Shown: positions 7,989 through 8,989 of the stretch, piece by piece
Layout: every line of letters begins with the position of its first letter
Numbering within the stretch: the stretch's first letter is position 1
Origin: an uncultured Nocardioides sp.
GTDB lineage: Bacteria > Actinomycetota > Actinomycetes > Propionibacteriales > Nocardioidaceae
DNA length: 8,989 nt
Reading direction: 5' to 3'
Assembly (NCBI RefSeq): GCF_946885725.1
Contig: NZ_CAMPGZ010000173.1
Span: 1-8,989 of the forward strand
The notes under the pieces: generated by a model
What the model was told of the DNA's origin: nothing
What the model saw: the letters and a program-made list of their open reading frames with translations, nothing else
Database searches by the model: none
Translations under genes and position numbers: made by a program

Positions 7989-7992
<4 letters not shown>
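7009..7992 (+). CDS. livG: LivG-type ABC transporter ATPase
   Basis: This 327-residue cytoplasmic ATPase drives the importer. The ABC core shows Walker A GPNGAGKTT (81-89), Q-loop Q130 in IRTFQLTK, signature LSGGQ (196-200), Walker B LVMLDE (216-221) and switch histidine H253. The insertion around 145-190 between Q-loop and signature, and MAGVNP after Walker B, are typical of LivG. It is longer than classical LivG (about 255 residues): roughly 45 residues precede the first strand, and a Glu/Ala-rich acidic tail occupies 298-327 and could be helical. The ATG at 7009 overlaps livM by 11 bp and has GGAGGGAG at 6991-6998, about ten bases upstream. A second ATG at 7021 would remove four residues but has no better site. 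The stop overlaps the livF GTG by 4 bp. Function as the LivF partner is firm; the role of the extensions is unknown. Confidence 0.95.
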
Positions 7993-8804
<812 letters not shown>

Positions 8805-8814
8805 CAGCTTCTTC

Positions 8815-8857
8815 CAGAAGGCCAGGGGCACCTCAGCGGGGTGGTCCTGGCCTTCTG
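8815..8857 (+). terminator. Rho-independent-type terminator of the liv operon
   Basis: A perfect 12-bp stem pairs CAGAAGGCCAGG (8815-8826) with CCTGGCCTTCTG (8846-8857), beginning 10 bp after the livF stop. The 19-base loop can form a further 4-bp stem, CACC (8829-8832) with GGTG (8840-8843). The tail CTGTTGTTGGG is only moderately U-rich, common for terminators in high-GC actinobacteria. No T-run follows on the other strand, so it probably works mainly for the liv transcript. Confidence 0.85.
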
Positions 8858-8868
8858 CTGTTGTTGGG

Positions 8869-8989
8869 AACTGTGACTGGCGCTTCCCGCGTGCGTGGCT
8901 GGCACCCGCTACCGGGGGCCGCTCCCGCTTCTCGGGCTCCCGCGGTCTGCACGCACGTGCGAGAGCCTGCGGGGCAGTGAGGGGTCATC
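8869..8989. other. Repeat-rich intergenic end of the window, no gene identified
   Basis: No convincing gene lies here. Arms CGTGCGTG (8890-8897) and CACGCACG (8950-8957) are perfectly complementary and enclose 52 bases. Inside are a direct repeat GCTCCCGC (8921-8928 and 8936-8943) and a small CCCG-CTTCT-CGGG hairpin (8924-8936). The right arm overlaps the palindrome GCACGTGC (8953-8960). The region could be the terminator of a convergent gene ending just outside, a structured leader, or a dispersed repeat. Confidence 0.3.

Noticed and set aside
8869..8989. Possible tRNA or start of a minus-strand gene at the window end
   Set aside because: No T-loop consensus or acceptor-stem pattern is visible, and the short minus-strand frame from an ATG near 8988 has no ribosome site that can be judged inside the window.

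Overview
This 9-kb window is very GC-rich, with strong G/C bias at third codon positions, GTG starts and long spurious ORFs opposite real genes. Together with an actinobacterial-type DNA polymerase I, this points to a high-GC actinobacterium. A Nocardioides-like (Propionibacteriales) host is my best guess from protein style, but it is an inference.

Layout. Positions 101-2800 (minus strand) hold polA. A GNAT-family acetyltransferase lies just upstream of polA on the same strand (about 2861-3457), so both read leftwards. A divergent intergenic region (about 3458-3664) separates them from a rightward DUF554 membrane protein gene (3665-4423). After a 197-bp gap a rightward operon runs from 4621 to 8804: livH, livM, livG and livF, the two permeases and two ATPases of a branched-chain amino acid (HAAT family) ABC importer. 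The genes are tightly packed: a 14-bp gap, an 11-bp overlap and a 4-bp overlap. The operon ends in a strong hairpin terminator (8815-8857). The last 120 bp carry no recognisable gene but contain several short repeats.

How the genes work together. LivH and LivM should form the transmembrane pathway, and LivG and LivF the ATPase pair. The usual solute-binding protein (LivJ/LivK) is not encoded in the window, so the importer must use one encoded elsewhere. The most unusual feature is LivH. It has an N-terminal extension of about 160 residues, made of a signal peptide and a small extracytoplasmic beta-sandwich-like domain, fused in frame before the permease domain. LivG and LivF also carry extensions beyond the ABC core. 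PolA and the GNAT protein are housekeeping or accessory genes with no evident functional link to the transporter.

I see no mobile element, CRISPR array, RNA gene or phage gene here. Most of the window is ordinary core-genome content. The LivH fusion is the best candidate for something under-described.
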